The notes under the pieces: generated by a model
What the model was told of the DNA's origin: nothing
The model's input: the letters and a program-made list of their open reading frames with translations, nothing else
Database searches by the model: none
Position numbers and translations under genes: made by a program
Assembly (NCBI RefSeq): GCF_949987535.1
Contig: NC_080067.1
Coordinates: 6,572,001 to 6,636,000 of the forward strand
DNA from: Balaenoptera acutorostrata
Lineage: Eukaryota; Chordata; Mammalia; Artiodactyla; Balaenopteridae
Length of the DNA stretch: 64,000 bases
Direction: 5' to 3'
In this document: piece by piece, positions 22,340-34,691 of the stretch
How the letters are laid out: every line of letters begins with the position of its first letter
Numbering within the stretch: the stretch's first letter is position 1

Positions 22340-22895
22340 ATTTATGTCAATCCCCCCTTCATGAACATTCCTTGAATCAATCCAGCTGTTTCCATAACCA
22401 TTGCTACCACCTTTGTCCATTTATTGCCTTGTTTCACTTGGACCACTATGCACAGACAGGTCTTCCTTATCCAAATATACTCTCTTCCAATCCAGTCTCC
22501 ATTCCCAGGTACACATGAGATTTTTAAAATCTAAAAAAAAATTTAAATTTAAAATTGTAAAAGTCTGATCATGTCACCCCTGAACTTAAGAACTCTTTAA
22601 CTACTGCTCTCTAATATGATCTCCAAATCTTAGCACAGATTGCAAGGCCCTTCACGATCTGAACTGCGGTAATCCCACCATCCTTACCCTGTGTTATTAT
22701 CCCCATTGATCTTGATGCTTCAGCCACTCTTCATTCTGTTCCTCCAATATGCCATGCTTTCTCCTGCCTCTGAGCTTTTACACATGTCATTTCCTATGTC
22801 TCTGATATTTTTGCCTAACATCTGTTAATCCTTTGCACCTTAACTTGAGCTTGAGTTATTTAATGAGACCTCAACGACCCCATCCATAAATGCAC
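22340..22895 (+). mobile_element. L2 LINE fragment
   Basis: Plus-strand L2 landmarks in order: 'aaaagtctgatcatgtcacc' (22559), 'gcaaggcccttcacgatctg' (22641), 'cattctgttcctccaatatg' (22731), 'cctctgagcttttacacatg' (22767). No open frame. Confidence 0.75.
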
Positions 22896-22959
22896 CTATC
22901 TCAGATGAAGTTAGCTGCAACAAGCTCCAAAAATTTGCCAATAAATCCTGCTTTTGTTA

Positions 22960-23565
22960 ATACTTTTATTTTGATGCTTTATAATATATATTATATACTA
23001 TTTATATAAATATCTACAAAAATAATAATTGATAAATGATACATAACCACAGTCTCAATATAAAAAAAAAATGACAATTATACAGAGTAAAAATGCAAAG
23101 ATTTCCCACTTAATTTTTTATTTGTTCTCTCCCAAATCCCATTTTTTTACCCTAGAGATAATCATTGTTATTGGTTTGGCATATAGCCTTGTAGATTTTC
23201 TTTTATATGCATTTAAATATACAAAGTTTTGTTGCTCTTACTTAATTAAAAGAATATTCCTATAATATGATTATATTTTTTTTCACTGGACAATATGTCT
23301 TGGAAACCCTGTCTTTTAAATTATATGTATCATCATTTATTTACCTGGTCACCTATTGAAAAACGTTTAAGTGATTTCCAAATTTGAAATATTAGAAGGA
23401 ATGCTTCAGTAAGTTTTCCTATACAAATATCATTTTGTAGAAGTACTAATATTTCTACAAAACACATACCTTAGAAATGGCATTGCTAGGTTAAATAATA
23501 TGCACTCCTTTGTTGTTTTTCTTTTTTTCAAAATGTTGTTAGATATTCCTATACTTTGTCTCTTC
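22960..23565 (-). mobile_element. Old L1M 3'-region fragment
   Basis: 'cctagagataatcattgtta', 'cactggacaatatgtcttgg', 'tatttacctggtcacctatt' and 'agaaatggcattgctaggtt' match, in reverse complement, the order of old L1M 3' regions. Highly diverged and AT-rich. Confidence 0.65.
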
Positions 23566-25029
23566 CATTTGATCTTTAGAATTAATCTGTCAGTTCCATG
23601 AAAAAACTGTGCACAATATGATTGGGAATATCACAGAAAAGAATGCATTCAGAATCAAATGCTAAAAGAATGACATTGAAAGACATTTGGGATATATATT
23701 ATTACATACAGAAATTATAGATAAAACTTTTAAAATCATAGTGCCCAAGGGGAGAGAAATAAATCTATTTATCTAGGCACTTTTAGAAAGACATATACTA
23801 AAACATTACTAGTGATAATCACTGGTTGATAGCAACACTGGTGATTTTTATGTCCTTATATTTTTAACTGCCTATTCTCCATTTTACATAATGAGTATAT
23901 GAATTACACAACATAAAAGTTATTTCTTCCCAAAACCAAAAATGAAAGCCTGTTAACACGCATATCTCTAGAAGAAGCAACATATCTGAAACATTCTTCA
24001 ATTGAAGCAAAGAAATTAGTTTAAGTACAGAGCCAATTTGCTTCCAGAAAGAAGAGTAGATGGGGGCTGCCTAATTTTATCATCCAATCTTCATGTAAGT
24101 AAAATCCTTTCCTCATTGCCTGAAGATATCATGTTGGATGGCAGTAAACAAGAAAAGATGAAGTGAGAATTCAATAAAAAAATTTATTTCAACAGTAAAC
24201 CCCCAATATTGTGGTACACATAAATGTGCTGGCTGGTCTTACTTTAAATTTATGACCACACACTTCAAGTGGGCCCTCAGGGCTGCCTAGCAATCCTCCT
24301 CTATTTCCACACTCAATTCACTCTCTCTTCTTTGGAGCTCTTGCTTCTCATTTTACTAATAAAATTGTAAGTAGAACACAGCTCCCATATCCTCGTGCTT
24401 CTTTTAAGTTGACCAACCTGCCTCTTTATTTCTCCATAGACTCCACCTTCCTTTCTGTTAGAATGGGTGAATTGTCTATAATTCTAAAGCCAGTCCATCC
24501 ACATGTGCCCTGGACCCTACCCACAGCCTTTACTCAGGCAATTATACCTTCCCCTTCATCCATTTCTATTGCAGAATGCTATGAATATATAAAATAAGAA
24601 CAACCTCTAAATAGAGAAAAATGTAGTTATATTTAAATTTTATTCTAGATATATACTTTTTGAGTGTTTGTGGTGAAAATAAAGAAGAACTAACACTGTC
24701 CTCTAGGGATCATTTAAGGAAGAAGCATAACATACAAGAAGGCAATAACCTCATCTCCTCCCTTGGACCTTGTCTATTAACAAAACCTCAACTTCAAGCA
24801 TCCCCCTTTCTTATCTCTTGTATTTCCAACTCACTCCTTCTGGTAACACAAATCCAATGAATTTTTAAACCCACAGGAATTTCTAATCCATTGACCCTAT
24901 AAATTTTCACTACCTATCACCCCAATAAAACCTTGTCCCTTTGCCTGGCAAGCCTCTCTTTATTGCATTATTCCCATTAGCATTCAAACAGGATGCACTA
25001 TCTTCTCATTAAAACATAAGTTATTTCTT
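23566..25029. other. Mostly unassigned sequence
   Basis: No gene supported. The right part (from about 24400) is pyrimidine-rich and may be a very old extension of the L2 that follows. Frames at 24409-24597 and 24660-24860 are not convincing exons. Confidence 0.4.
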
Positions 25030-26159
25030 TCTCTGATCTTCTTTGACTAAATCTGATTTTTTTTTGTCATTTTCTAATATCTCTCCTATTATTCTCTCTT
25101 GATTGCCTTCTGATAAATTTTTCCTTCCCACCTTTCATTCTTACCACTAACACCATTTTGTCCAGTCAAAAAGGACCTGTTACCAAAGTCCACATTACCA
25201 AATTCAACAGTCAATGATAAGTCCTCTTCTAATTCAGTTTCTCAGTAGCATTTGATACAGGCAATCATGCCTCTTTTAAAATATTCTTTACCTGTTCCTT
25301 GGGATCCCATACTCGTCTGGCTTTTCCTCCTTCTCAGTTTACTGTACAGATCTTTCTCTACTTCCTGGCATCCAAATATTGCAAAGCCCAGGGCTCAATG
25401 TTTAATTACTCTCTAAGTGTGATCTTGACCAAGTCTATGGCTTTGAACACCATCTACATACTAATTACTCCAAAAACGTATTTAGTCTTAACTTCTCCTC
25501 TGAACTACAAACTCCAAATCCTACTGCCTACTGATCAGTTTCAGCCAAATTTCAAATAAACATCTCAAATTTAACTTATCCAAAACTGAAATATTGTACT
25601 CTCTCCCAAGTTTTCCTCATCTGTGTTCTCTTGCTCAGTAAATTCCATCACCAGTCACTTAGGTGTTTAGCCAAAAAGCTTGCAATCATCTTTGACCCTT
25701 CTCTTTCTTTCACACACTACATCTGATCCATTAGAAAATAAGTTGGCTGTATCTTCAAAATATATCCCATCTCCAAACTTTATTCACCACTTTCACCACA
25801 ACCACCCAGCGATTCCTAACCTCAATTATTACCAAGCCCTCTGAATGCTGACCTCCCTCAGTCTGTACTCACCATGGCCCTTTCTGTCCAGCACCACTGG
25901 AATGGCAATGTAAAATATAAACTAGAGCATGTTCCCTCTCTGCCTTAAAACCTCCAGTGCTTTCTCTTCTCACCTAGAATAAAATTCAAACTCCATACCA
26001 TGGCCTAGGGACCTGCTTAGCTCTCTCTCCAACATGATTTTTTGACACTCTCCCCCTTACCATGCTCCATCCTCACTGGTCTCCTTGTCATCCCATGAGC
26101 ATGTGATATCTTGAGGCCTTGGGGCACACTAAATCCTCCAGCTACTCTCTTTCCAGCAT
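25030..26159 (+). mobile_element. L2 LINE, reverse-transcriptase end (left part)
   Basis: Plus-strand L2 including the decayed C-terminal part of its CR1-type reverse transcriptase: 'ctcagtagcatttgatacag' (25242), 'cagggctcaatgtttaatta' (25389), a region at about 25437-25520 where the YADD catalytic box should be but is no longer readable, and 'accatggcctagggacctgc' (25997). It is interrupted by a solo LTR at 26160 and resumes at 26618. It is more than 1 kb long, a good length for such an old element. Confidence 0.8.
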
Positions 26160-26613
26160 TGTTAGCACAAGTTTGTGTGCCCTATGCACACTGAGGCCAA
26201 ACAAACTGAATCTTCAGAGTTCAGGGCAGAGAAAGGCTTAGTGCAGGGCCATGCAAGGAGACTGGTGGCTCATGTTCTAGCAAAGCAATTTTAAAAGCCA
26301 GGTGAGGGAGAGGGGCCGCTGGGGATGTGATCAGCTCCTGCACAATTCTCTGATTGGCTGAGGGAGAGGTAACAGGGTGGCGTCACAGGGGTTAACATTA
26401 TCAGTGCTTAGGCTCCAGGAGGCCGGGGGGCTATGTGCTCAAGGTCATCAAGTACTTAACATCTTCCATTTAGTGGGGGTTTTCACATCTGTAAAACAGC
26501 TCAGGAAAGGTGCCTCTGATACCGTCATCTGGGTACTTCAGAGCGGAGCTACAGCAGAGGATATGGGGGAAGGCCTGTCCCAGGAAGGCCCCACAGGGTC
26601 CCGCTCAGTTACA
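26160..26613 (-). mobile_element. ERV1-like solo LTR inserted in L2
   Basis: Starts TGTTAG and ends GTTACA on the plus strand (TG...CA termini) and is bracketed by a perfect 4-bp duplication GCAT at 26156-26159 and 26614-26617, as expected for a class I retroviral LTR. On the minus strand it has the order 'tgtggggccttcctgggaca', 'gagctgttttacagatgtga', a CCAAT box (cagccaatcagag, at about 26350), then U5-like sequence. It is related to the plus-strand LTR at 6.5-7.2 kb. No internal retroviral sequence remains. The frame at 26377-26637 is inside it. Confidence 0.75.
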
Positions 26614-26617
26614 GCAT

Positions 26618-26925
26618 CACCTCCTAACTTTATTTAGGTTTCTTCTTAAATGTCACCTTCTTAGAAAGGGCTTTCCTGTTAATCGTATATAAAAACAGTA
26701 AACTCCCTAAACCCTGTCTCTTTTCTTTTCCTAAGCTTATTTGATGATTCTCTACTGCATTTGTTAATACTAACCTTATATCTTTACTTATTTTCTGTAT
26801 CTCAACAGACTCTAATTTCTATCAGAAGAGAAATTTTGGTCCATGACTGTATTCCCAATGTCTAGATCAATGCCTGGCGGGTAGTAGGCATTCAATGAAT
26901 ATTTGTTGGATAAGTGAATGAAATA
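26618..26925 (+). mobile_element. L2 LINE 3' end (right part)
   Basis: Continues the L2 left of the LTR: 'ttcttaaatgtcaccttctt' (26644), then 'tcaatgcctggcgggtagta' and 'ttcaatgaatatttgttgga', the standard L2 terminus. Confidence 0.85.
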
Positions 26926-27284
26926 AATCATGCTTCCTGTGCTACCTGCTTTCTTAACTGCCATTACTTTAAACTCACTAACTTCATCGCTAGAGCATGC
27001 CTTTAAGCTTAGACATTTCACCCAAGAATTAGAAAGTCATGTTCACAAGGTATCTAGAATCACAAAAACATTTTTTATATAAGAGAACAACATAAGGACT
27101 GAGAAAATATATTAATGTGTGAGAAATAAGTGGCTTCCCAGAAGCCCACTCTGCTCAGTGTTTTTGGCTGAATATAAAGCCTCTGGTCTTTTCAAGGGAA
27201 TGTCTTTCCCCAAAGCTCCTAGTCCCTTGGCAGGACCTGGTTATAATTTTATGTGAAGAAAATCTCAAGATTTAAGATGTTGAA
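26926..27284. other. Unassigned sequence
   Basis: Nothing recognised. Confidence 0.45.
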
Positions 27285-27430
27285 TTCTATTCCCAGCTCT
27301 GCTAATTCTTAACTGTGTGGCTTTAGCATGTGACTTCACCTTCCCTGGGCTTCAGACTTCTCACCTGTAAAACCAAGGCAGTTATACTGACCTGGCTTCC
27401 CAGGGATGCCATGAGGAACAGTCAATGATA
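27285..27430 (+). mobile_element. MIR SINE fragment
   Basis: 'tcccagctctgctaattctt', 'aactgtgtggctttagcatg' and 'tcacctgtaaaaccaaggca' follow the plus-strand MIR order. Confidence 0.75.
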
Positions 27431-28089
27431 ATAATCATTAAAGAGGTATTCCTATCTCCACTGGATATTAATCAAGCACCATGGTAGGCAAAACTCTGTT
27501 AGCTCTCTAAGATGCAGAGTGGATGGATAACAAAGAATATATCAGACATCATCTGCAGCCTGAAAGAATACCTGCTACAAAACATAAGAAAAAAACAATA
27601 GCATTATGCCAAAGAATTACCCTCTGTATGGACACAGTTTCCTTGTCATTTTTTCTCTTTATCCAAACCTTTACTCTCTCAGCTGTGAAATGAAAGAAGA
27701 AAGAAGCTATGGTGGCATTACGTCACAGAATTTCAGAGCCTTGAAGAATCCCAGCAGTCTTCTGCCTCTAGCCCAACCCTTTCACTTTAGAGATAAAATA
27801 ATTGACAACAAGAGAGAGGTGAGCATTTTCCAGGTTCACAGGCGGAGTGTCTTATCTTCTAACCCCAGTTCATTGTGCTGGCTGATATACTAGTCTGCTC
27901 CTTACTGTTCCAAAGAATAGCACGGTGGTTAGATTCTATTTCTGGCAGCGTGAATGGCCAACTCTCTTTCAACGAGAAGCCCAGTCATTTAACGCTATTA
28001 ATTTGCAGGTAGTAGTTTGGGCCCTAAGGATGAATTTGGACAGAAGATGATGAATAGAAATGAATAGTTTTTGAACCCTCTACCACTTT
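27431..28089. other. Unassigned sequence
   Basis: No gene supported. A stretch at 27725-27870 resembles old conserved-core repeats but is too diverged to name. Confidence 0.4.
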
Positions 28090-28300
28090 CTATCCAAAAA
28101 TTCTACTAACCACTTTATATCTTCTATTTTGGTTCACCCTCATGATAACCATACAAGAGAGGCATTATCATACTTATTTAATAAAGAATCATGTTTTTAT
28201 ACTGTTTAATAACTGAATATCTGGAAATGTATATAACTTGCTTTAAATGATACATTTCTTAAGTAATAGAGTTAAGATTTGGATCCAGATTTATCTTGTT
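28090..28300 (-). mobile_element. MIR SINE fragment
   Basis: Reverse-complement MIR order: 'actaaccactttatatcttc', 'accctcatgataaccataca', then 'gagttaagatttggatccag'. Diverged. Confidence 0.55.
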
Positions 28301-28369
28301 CCCAAATTCTTTTTTCATCACTACAGAACATAGGAGAAGATTTGTGCGTCAATGAAAGCTTATGGATCT

Positions 28370-28562
28370 TTTATAGAAAGGGCCAGCAAACTTTCCCTTA
28401 AAGGGTCCAATAGCAAATAGTTTAGGTTTATAGGCCATAAGGTTACATCTATCCAACTTTGCCATTTGGCATGATAAGCAATATATTAACAAATGGTTGC
28501 GTTTCAATAAAACTTTATTTACAATAACAGGTGGTTTGGCTGCAGCTAGAGTTTTCCAACCA
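28370..28562 (+). mobile_element. Non-autonomous hAT-type DNA transposon fragment
   Basis: 'gccagcaaactttcccttaa', 'agggtccaatagcaaatagt' and 'caataaaactttatttacaa' match a common mammalian hAT (Charlie/MER-type) non-autonomous element. The inverted terminus at the right is weak. The exact family name is not certain. Confidence 0.6.
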
Positions 28563-28599
28563 GTAGTCAAAAGCTTAACTTTGAGTTAACTGACCCTGA

Positions 28600-29568
28600 C
28601 CCTTTGGGCACTGTCTTACAACTAGCACTGTTAGTTGTAGATAACCAAGAACAACGTAAAATAATTCATGTTTATAGACATGTAAATTCTGTTTGTCAGA
28701 GATTCAACTGACTTTCCTCCCTCACTGTGGAAGGAGCCAGTTTTGCCTTCCACTTGCACATTCATTTCAACAATCCTGATGTGCACATATGCCTGTTCTT
28801 TTGGATTCTCCTTTGAACAGGTTTGACATCTGCTAGTGCCCTATTTCATTAATGAATTAAATAAAATCTTTAACACATGTTCAATTTATATCTGAGAGTC
28901 CTTATATTACCTCTTATGAAAATTATCCTTTAACAACAGCATAGCAAAAAGCATGAACATACACCCTCTCTACATCCTATCTTGTAAAAATGTGATCTCA
29001 TCATTTTTCCTCCTAGCTTCGGAAGAAATGAGAACATATCTGTTTCTGGGCCCCAGCAGAGACTCAGAGAGATCCCATCACCCGATACTCTCTACTGGCT
29101 GGGAGGTGGCATTATTTTCTTTTCTCTTATGCAACATGAAGTTTGCTTCCTTTCCATCATGTCAGTGCATGTCATAAGAGAACATCAACACAATTTACTT
29201 GTCTTTTACAACAGGAAGAAAGAAAGTTGCCAACGTGATAAAGTGGTCTCCTTCACAGATTTGACAGAGGTGTTCTCCATTTTATGATTAGCTGATGTGC
29301 TAAAGACAAAGCAAACTGATTCTGGAAATAAACTTATTTTTTCACACTTACCATCCTCCTCTCCCTCTCTCAGCTCCCTCCTGACCTGGATCATTTAGTA
29401 CTGGATTCAACAGGGCTTGCAAATGACAACTATTCATTAGCAAATCTTAGCTTCTCAAGGTTGGGAAGAAACATTAAGGGTCATCTCTTTCATGACAACA
29501 ATGAAAAAGACAATAGTAATATCACAACAATAATAACAGCTAAGATTTTTTCATCACTTTTTTGGGCC
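28600..29568. other. Unassigned sequence
   Basis: About 950 bp without a recognised gene. 'taataacagctaagattttt' at about 29531 may be the start of a MIR cut by the L1 that follows. Confidence 0.45.
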
Positions 29569-29973
29569 GGGCAATCTTTTTCTTTTTTTTTTTTAACATC
29601 TTTATTGGAGTATAATTGCTTTACAATGGTGTGTTAGTTTCTGCTTTATAACAAAGTGAATCAGTTATACATATACATATATCCCCATATCTCTTCCCTC
29701 TTGCGTCTCCCTCTCACCCTCCCTATCCCACCCCTCTAGGTGGACACAAAGCACCGAGCTGATCTCCCTGTGCTATGCGGCTGCTTCCCACTAGCTATCT
29801 ATTTTACATTTGATAGTATATATAAGTCCATGCCACTCTCTCACTTCGTCCTAGTTTACACTTCCCCCTCCCCGTGTCCTGAAGTCCATTCGCTACGTCT
29901 GCGTCTTTATTCCTGTCCTGCCCCTAGATTCTTCAGAACCATTATTTATTTTTTTTGATTCCATATATATGTG

Positions 29974-30483
29974 TTAACATACAGTATTTGTTTTTCTCTT
30001 TCTTACTCCACTCTCTATGAAAGACTCTAGGTCCATTGACCTCACTACGAACAACTCAATTTCGTTTCTTTTTATGGTTGAGTAATATTCCATTGTATAT
30101 ATGTGCCACATCTTTATCCATTCATCTGTAGATGGACACTTAGGTTGCTTCCATGTCCTGGCTATTGTAAATAGTGCTTCAATGAATATTGTGGAACATG
30201 ACTTTTTTTGAATTATGGTTTTCTCAGAGTATATGCCCAGTGGAGGGATTGCAGGGTCATTTCGTAGTTCTATTTTTAAGTTTTTAAGGAACCTCCATAC
30301 TGTTCTCCATAGTGGCTGTATCAATTTACATTCCCACCAACAGTGCAAGAGAGTTCCCTTCTCTGCAGCATTTATTGTTTGTAGATTTTTTATGATGGCC
30401 ATTCTGACTGGTGTGAGGAGATACCACATTGTAGTTTTGATTTGCATTTCTGTAATGATTAGTGATGTTGAGCATCCTTTCAT
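29974..30483 (-). pseudogene. L1 ORF2 C-terminal fragment
   Basis: 169 codons open. They contain the Cys-region residues '[20 protein letters not shown]' and the end of ORF2 ('[20 protein letters not shown]'). In the family this part supports RNA binding and retrotransposition. It is separated from the rest of ORF2 by a frame change at about 30480-30540. Confidence 0.9.
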
Positions 30484-30540
30484 GTGTTTGTTGGCAATCT
30501 GTATATCTTCTTTGGAGAAATGTCTATTTAGGTCTTCTGC

Positions 30541-31362
30541 TCAATTTTGGATTGGGCTTCTTGTTTTTTTCATATTGAGCTGTTTGAGCTGCTTGTAAAA
30601 TTTGGAGATTAATCCTTTGTCAGTTGCTTCATTTGCAAATATTTTCTCCCATTCTGAGGGTTGTCTTTTTGTCTTGTTTATGTTTTCCTTTGCTGTGCAA
30701 AACCTTTTAAGTTTCACTAGGTCCCATTTGTTTATTTTTGTTTTTATTTCCATTTCTCTAGGAGGTGGGTCAAAAAGGATCTCGCTGTGATTTATGTCAT
30801 AGAGTGTTCTGCCTATGTTTTCCTCTAAGAGTTTGATACTGTCTGGCCTTACATTTATGTCTTTAATCCATTTTGAGTTTATTTTTGTGTATGGTGTTAG
30901 GGAGTTTTCTAATTTCATTCTTTTACATGTAGCTGTCCAGTTTTCCCAGCACCACTTACTGAAGAGGCTGTCTTTTCTCCATTGTATATTCTTGCCTCCT
31001 TTCTCAAAAATAAGTTGGCCATATGTGTGTGGGTTTATCTCTGGACTTTCTATCCTGTTCCATTGACCTATATTCTTGTTTTTGTGCCAATACCATACTG
31101 TCTTGATTACTGTAGCTTTGTAGTATAGTCTGAAGTCAGGGAGCCTGATTCCTCCAGCTCTGTTTTTCATCCTCAAGATTGCTTTGGCTATTCGGAGTCT
31201 TTTGTGTTTCCATACAGATTGTGAAATTTTTTGTTCTAGTTCTCTGAAAAATGCCATTGGCAGTTTGATACGGATTGCATTGAATCTGTAGATTGCTTTG
31301 GGTAGTATATTCATTTCACAATGTTGATTCTTCCAATCCATAAATATGGTATATCTCTGCAC
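30541..31362 (-). pseudogene. L1 ORF2 post-RT fragment
   Basis: The longest open stretch in the window (273 codons). It covers the region after the reverse-transcriptase core: '[19 protein letters not shown]', '[20 protein letters not shown]' and '[20 protein letters not shown]'. It is a remnant of the L1, not a host gene. It overlaps the next fragment in a different frame, showing indels. Confidence 0.92.
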
Positions 31363-31636
31363 CTGTTTGTATCCTCTTTAATTTCTTTCATCAGTGTCTT
31401 ATAGTTTTCTGCATACAGGTCTTTTGTCTCCTTAGGTAGGTTTATTCCTAGGTATTTTATTCTTTTTGTTGCAATGGTAAATGGGATTATTTCCTTAATT
31501 TCTCTTTCAGAGTTTTCATCATTAGTGTATGGGAATGCAAGAGATTTCTGTGCATTAATTTTGTATACTGCTATTTTACCAAACTCATGGATTAGCTCTA
31601 GTAGTTTTCTGGCAGCATCTTAAGGATTCTCTATGT

Positions 31637-32050
31637 GTAGTATCATGCCATCTGCAAACAGTGACAGCTTTACTTCTTCTTTTCCAATTTGGATTCTTTT
31701 TATTTCTTTTTCTTCTCTAATTGCAATGGCTAAAACTTCCAAAACTATGTTGAATAATAGTGGTGAGAGTGGACACCTTGTCTTGTTCCTGATCTTAGTG
31801 GATATGGTTTCAGTTTTTCACCATTGAGAACGATGTTGGCTGTTGGTTTGTCATATATGGCCTTTATTATGTTGAGGTAGGTTCCGTCTATGCCTACTTT
31901 CTGGAGAGTTTTTTTCATAAATGGGTGTTGAATTTTGTCAAAAGCTTTTTCTGCATCTATTGAGATGATTATACGGTTTTCCTCCTTCAATTTGTTAATG
32001 TGATTGATTTGCGTATATTGAGGAATCCTTGCATTCCTGGGATAAACCAC
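31637..32050 (-). pseudogene. L1 ORF2 reverse-transcriptase core, catalytic Asp lost
   Basis: The palm motif '[17 protein letters not shown]' is intact within 31745-32050. The catalytic FADD box further along reads FADG: the codon at 31647-31649 is GGC on the minus strand where the family has GAC (Asp). The second Asp of this box coordinates the metal ion, so this single change would remove polymerase activity. There is also a frame break between the two motifs. Confidence 0.85.
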
Positions 32051-32276
32051 ACTTGATCATGGTGTATGATCCTTTTAATGCGCTGTTGGATTCTGTTTGC
32101 TAGTATTTTATTGAGGATTTTTGCATCTATGTTCATCAGTGATGTTGGCCTGGAGTTTTCTTTCTTTGTGACATCTTTGACTGGTTTTCATATCAGGGTG
32201 ATGGTGGCCTCGTAGAATGAGTTTGGGAGTGTTCCTCCCTCTGCTATATTTTGGAAGAATTTGAGAAGGATAGGTG

Positions 32277-33031
32277 TTAACTCTTCTCTAAATGTTTGAT
32301 AGAATTCACCTGTGAAGATTTTGTTGGGATTTTTTTTGTTGGAAGGTTTTTAATCACAGTTTCCATTTCAGTGCTTGTGATTGGTCTGTTTATATCTTCT
32401 ATTTCTTCCTGGTTTAGTCTTGGAATGTTGTGCTTTTCTAAGAATTTGTCCATTTCTTCCAGGTTGTCCATTTTTATTGGCATAGAGTTGCTTGTAGTAA
32501 TCTCTCATGATCCTTTGTATTTCTACAATGTCAGTTGTTACTTCTCCTTTTTCATTTCTAATTCTATTGATTTGAGTCTTCTACTTTTTTTTTCTTGATG
32601 AGTCTGGCTAATGGTTTACCAATCTTGTTTATCTTCTCAAAGAACCAGCTTTTAGATTGATTGATCTTTCTTTTTGTTTCCTTCATTTCTTTTTCATTTA
32701 CTTCTGATATGATATTATGATTTCTTTCCTTCTGCTAACTTTGGGGTTTTTTTTGTTCTTCTTTCTCTAATTGCTTTAGGTGTAAGGTTAGGTTGTTTAT
32801 TTGGGATGTTTCTTGTTTCTTGAGGTAGGAGTGTATTGCTATAAACTTCCCTCTTAGAACTGCTTTTGCTGCATCCCATAGGTTTTGGGTCATCATGTTT
32901 TCATTGTAATTTGTTTCTAGGTATTTCTGGATTTCCTCTTTGATTTCTTCAGTGATCTCTTGGTTATTTAGTGCTGTATTGTTTAGCCTCCAAGTATTTG
33001 CATTTTTAACAGTTTTTTTTTTTTTTTGCAA
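32277..33031 (-). pseudogene. L1 ORF2 region between endonuclease and RT
   Basis: Two broken open pieces (32277-32483 and 32735-33031) carry sequence typical of this region, such as '[20 protein letters not shown]' and 'IQKYLETNYNENMMTQNLWD'. Stops and indels separate them. Confidence 0.85.
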
Positions 33032-33183
33032 TTGATATCTAGTCTCATAGAGTTGTGGTTGGAAAAGATATTTGATATGATTTCGATTTTGTTAAATTTA
33101 CCAAGGCTTGATTTGTGACCCAAGATATGATCTTTCCTGGAGAATGTTCCATGAGCACTTGAAAAGAAAGTGTATTCTGTTTT

Positions 33184-33450
33184 TTATGGATGGAATGTCC
33201 TATAAATATCAATGAAGTCCATCTTGTATAATGTATCATTTAAAGCTTGTGTTTCATTATTTATTTTCATTTTTGACCATCTGTCCATTGGTGAAAGTGG
33301 GGTGTTATAGTCTTCTACTATGATTGTGTTACTGTCGATTTCCCCTTTTATGGCTGTTAACATTTGCCTTATGTATTGAGGTGTTCCTATGTTGGGTACA
33401 TATATATTTACAATTGTTATAACTTCATCTTGGATTGATCCCTTGATCAT
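33184..33450 (-). pseudogene. L1 ORF2 endonuclease fragment
   Basis: 88 codons of the APE-like endonuclease: 'ITIVNIYVPNIGTPQYIRQM' and the catalytic loop VEDYNTPL. The family has GDFNTPL; the Asp and Asn are kept, but the flanking Gly and Phe are changed. The N-terminal part of the domain continues toward about 33740 with interruptions. Confidence 0.87.
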
Positions 33451-33799
33451 TATGTAGTGTCCTTCTTTGTCTCTTGTAATAGTCTTTATTTTAAAATCTA
33501 TTTTGTCTGATATGAGAATTGCTGCTCCAGCTTTCTTTTGATTTCTATTTGCATGGAATATCTTTTTCTATCTCCTCACTTTCAGTCTGTGTGTGTCCCT
33601 AGGTCTGATGTGGGTCTCTTGTAGACAGCATATATACGGGTCTTGTTTTTGTATCAATTTAGCCAGTCCATGTGCTTTGGTTGGAGCATTTAATGTACTT
33701 ACATTTAAGGTAGTTATTGATATGTATGCTCCTATTACCACTTTCTTAATTGTTTTGGATTTATTTTTGTAGGTCTTTTCCTTCTTTTGTGTTTCCTGC

Positions 33800-34691
33800 C
33801 TAGAGAAGCTCCTTTAGCATTTGTTGTAAAGCTGGTTTGGCGGTGCTGAATTCTCTTAGCTTTTGCTTGTCTGTAAAGGTTTTAATTTCTCTGTGAAATC
33901 TGAATGAGATCCTAGCTGGTAGAGTAATCTTGGTTGTAGGTTTTTCCCTTTCATCATTTTAAATATGTCCTGCCACTCCTTTCTGGCTTGCAGAGTTTCT
34001 GCTGAATGTTCAGCTGTTAACCTTATGGGGATTCCCTTGTATGTTATTTGTTGTTTTTCCCTTGCTGCTTTTAATATTTTTTCTTTGTATTTAATTTTTG
34101 ATAGTTTGATTTTTATGTTTCTTGGCATGTGTCTCCTAGGATTTATCCTGCATGGACTCTCTGTGCTTCATGGACTTGATTGACTCTTTCCTTTCCCATA
34201 TTAGGGAAGTTTTCAACTATAATCTCTTGAGATATTTTGTCAGTCCCTTTCTTTTCCTCTTCTTCTTCTGGGACCCCTATATTTTTAATGTTGGTGCATT
34301 CAGTATTGTCCCAGACGTCTCTGTGACTGTCCTCAATTCTTTTCATTCTTTTTTCTTTATTCTGCTTTGCAGTAATTATTTCTACTATTTTATCTTCCAG
34401 GTAACTTATTCGTTCTCCCGCCTCAGTTATTCTGCTATTGATTCCTTCTAGAATATTTTTAATTTCATTTATTGTGTTAATCATCATTGTTTGTTTGCTC
34501 ATTAGTTCTTCTAAGTCCTTGTTAAACGTTTCTTGTATTTTGTCCATTCTGTTTCCAAGATTTTGGATCATCTTTACTATCATTACTCTGAATTCTTTTT
34601 CTGGTGCACTGCCTATTTCCTCTTTATTTGTTTGGTTTGGTGGGTTTTTACCTTGTTCCTTCATCTGCTGTGTGTTTCTCTGTCTTCTCAT
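33800..34691 (-). pseudogene. L1 ORF1 (nucleic-acid chaperone), frameshifted
   Basis: The start ATG at 34691 gives an N-terminal part (34691-34143, 182 codons) with a heptad-rich coiled coil ('NLGNRMDKIQETFNKDLEEL' onward). A frameshift near 34135-34143 separates it from the C-terminal RNA-binding part (34128-33856: 'KILKAAREKQQITYKGIPIR'). The normal ORF1 stop is TAG at 33802-33800, after a tail ending LQQMLKELL. In the family ORF1p trimerises and coats L1 RNA. About 297 codons in all, close to usual length. Confidence 0.9.

Noticed and set aside
30215..30598. 127-codon plus-strand open frame
   Set aside because: It is the antisense of L1 ORF2 and arises from the coding strand's composition.
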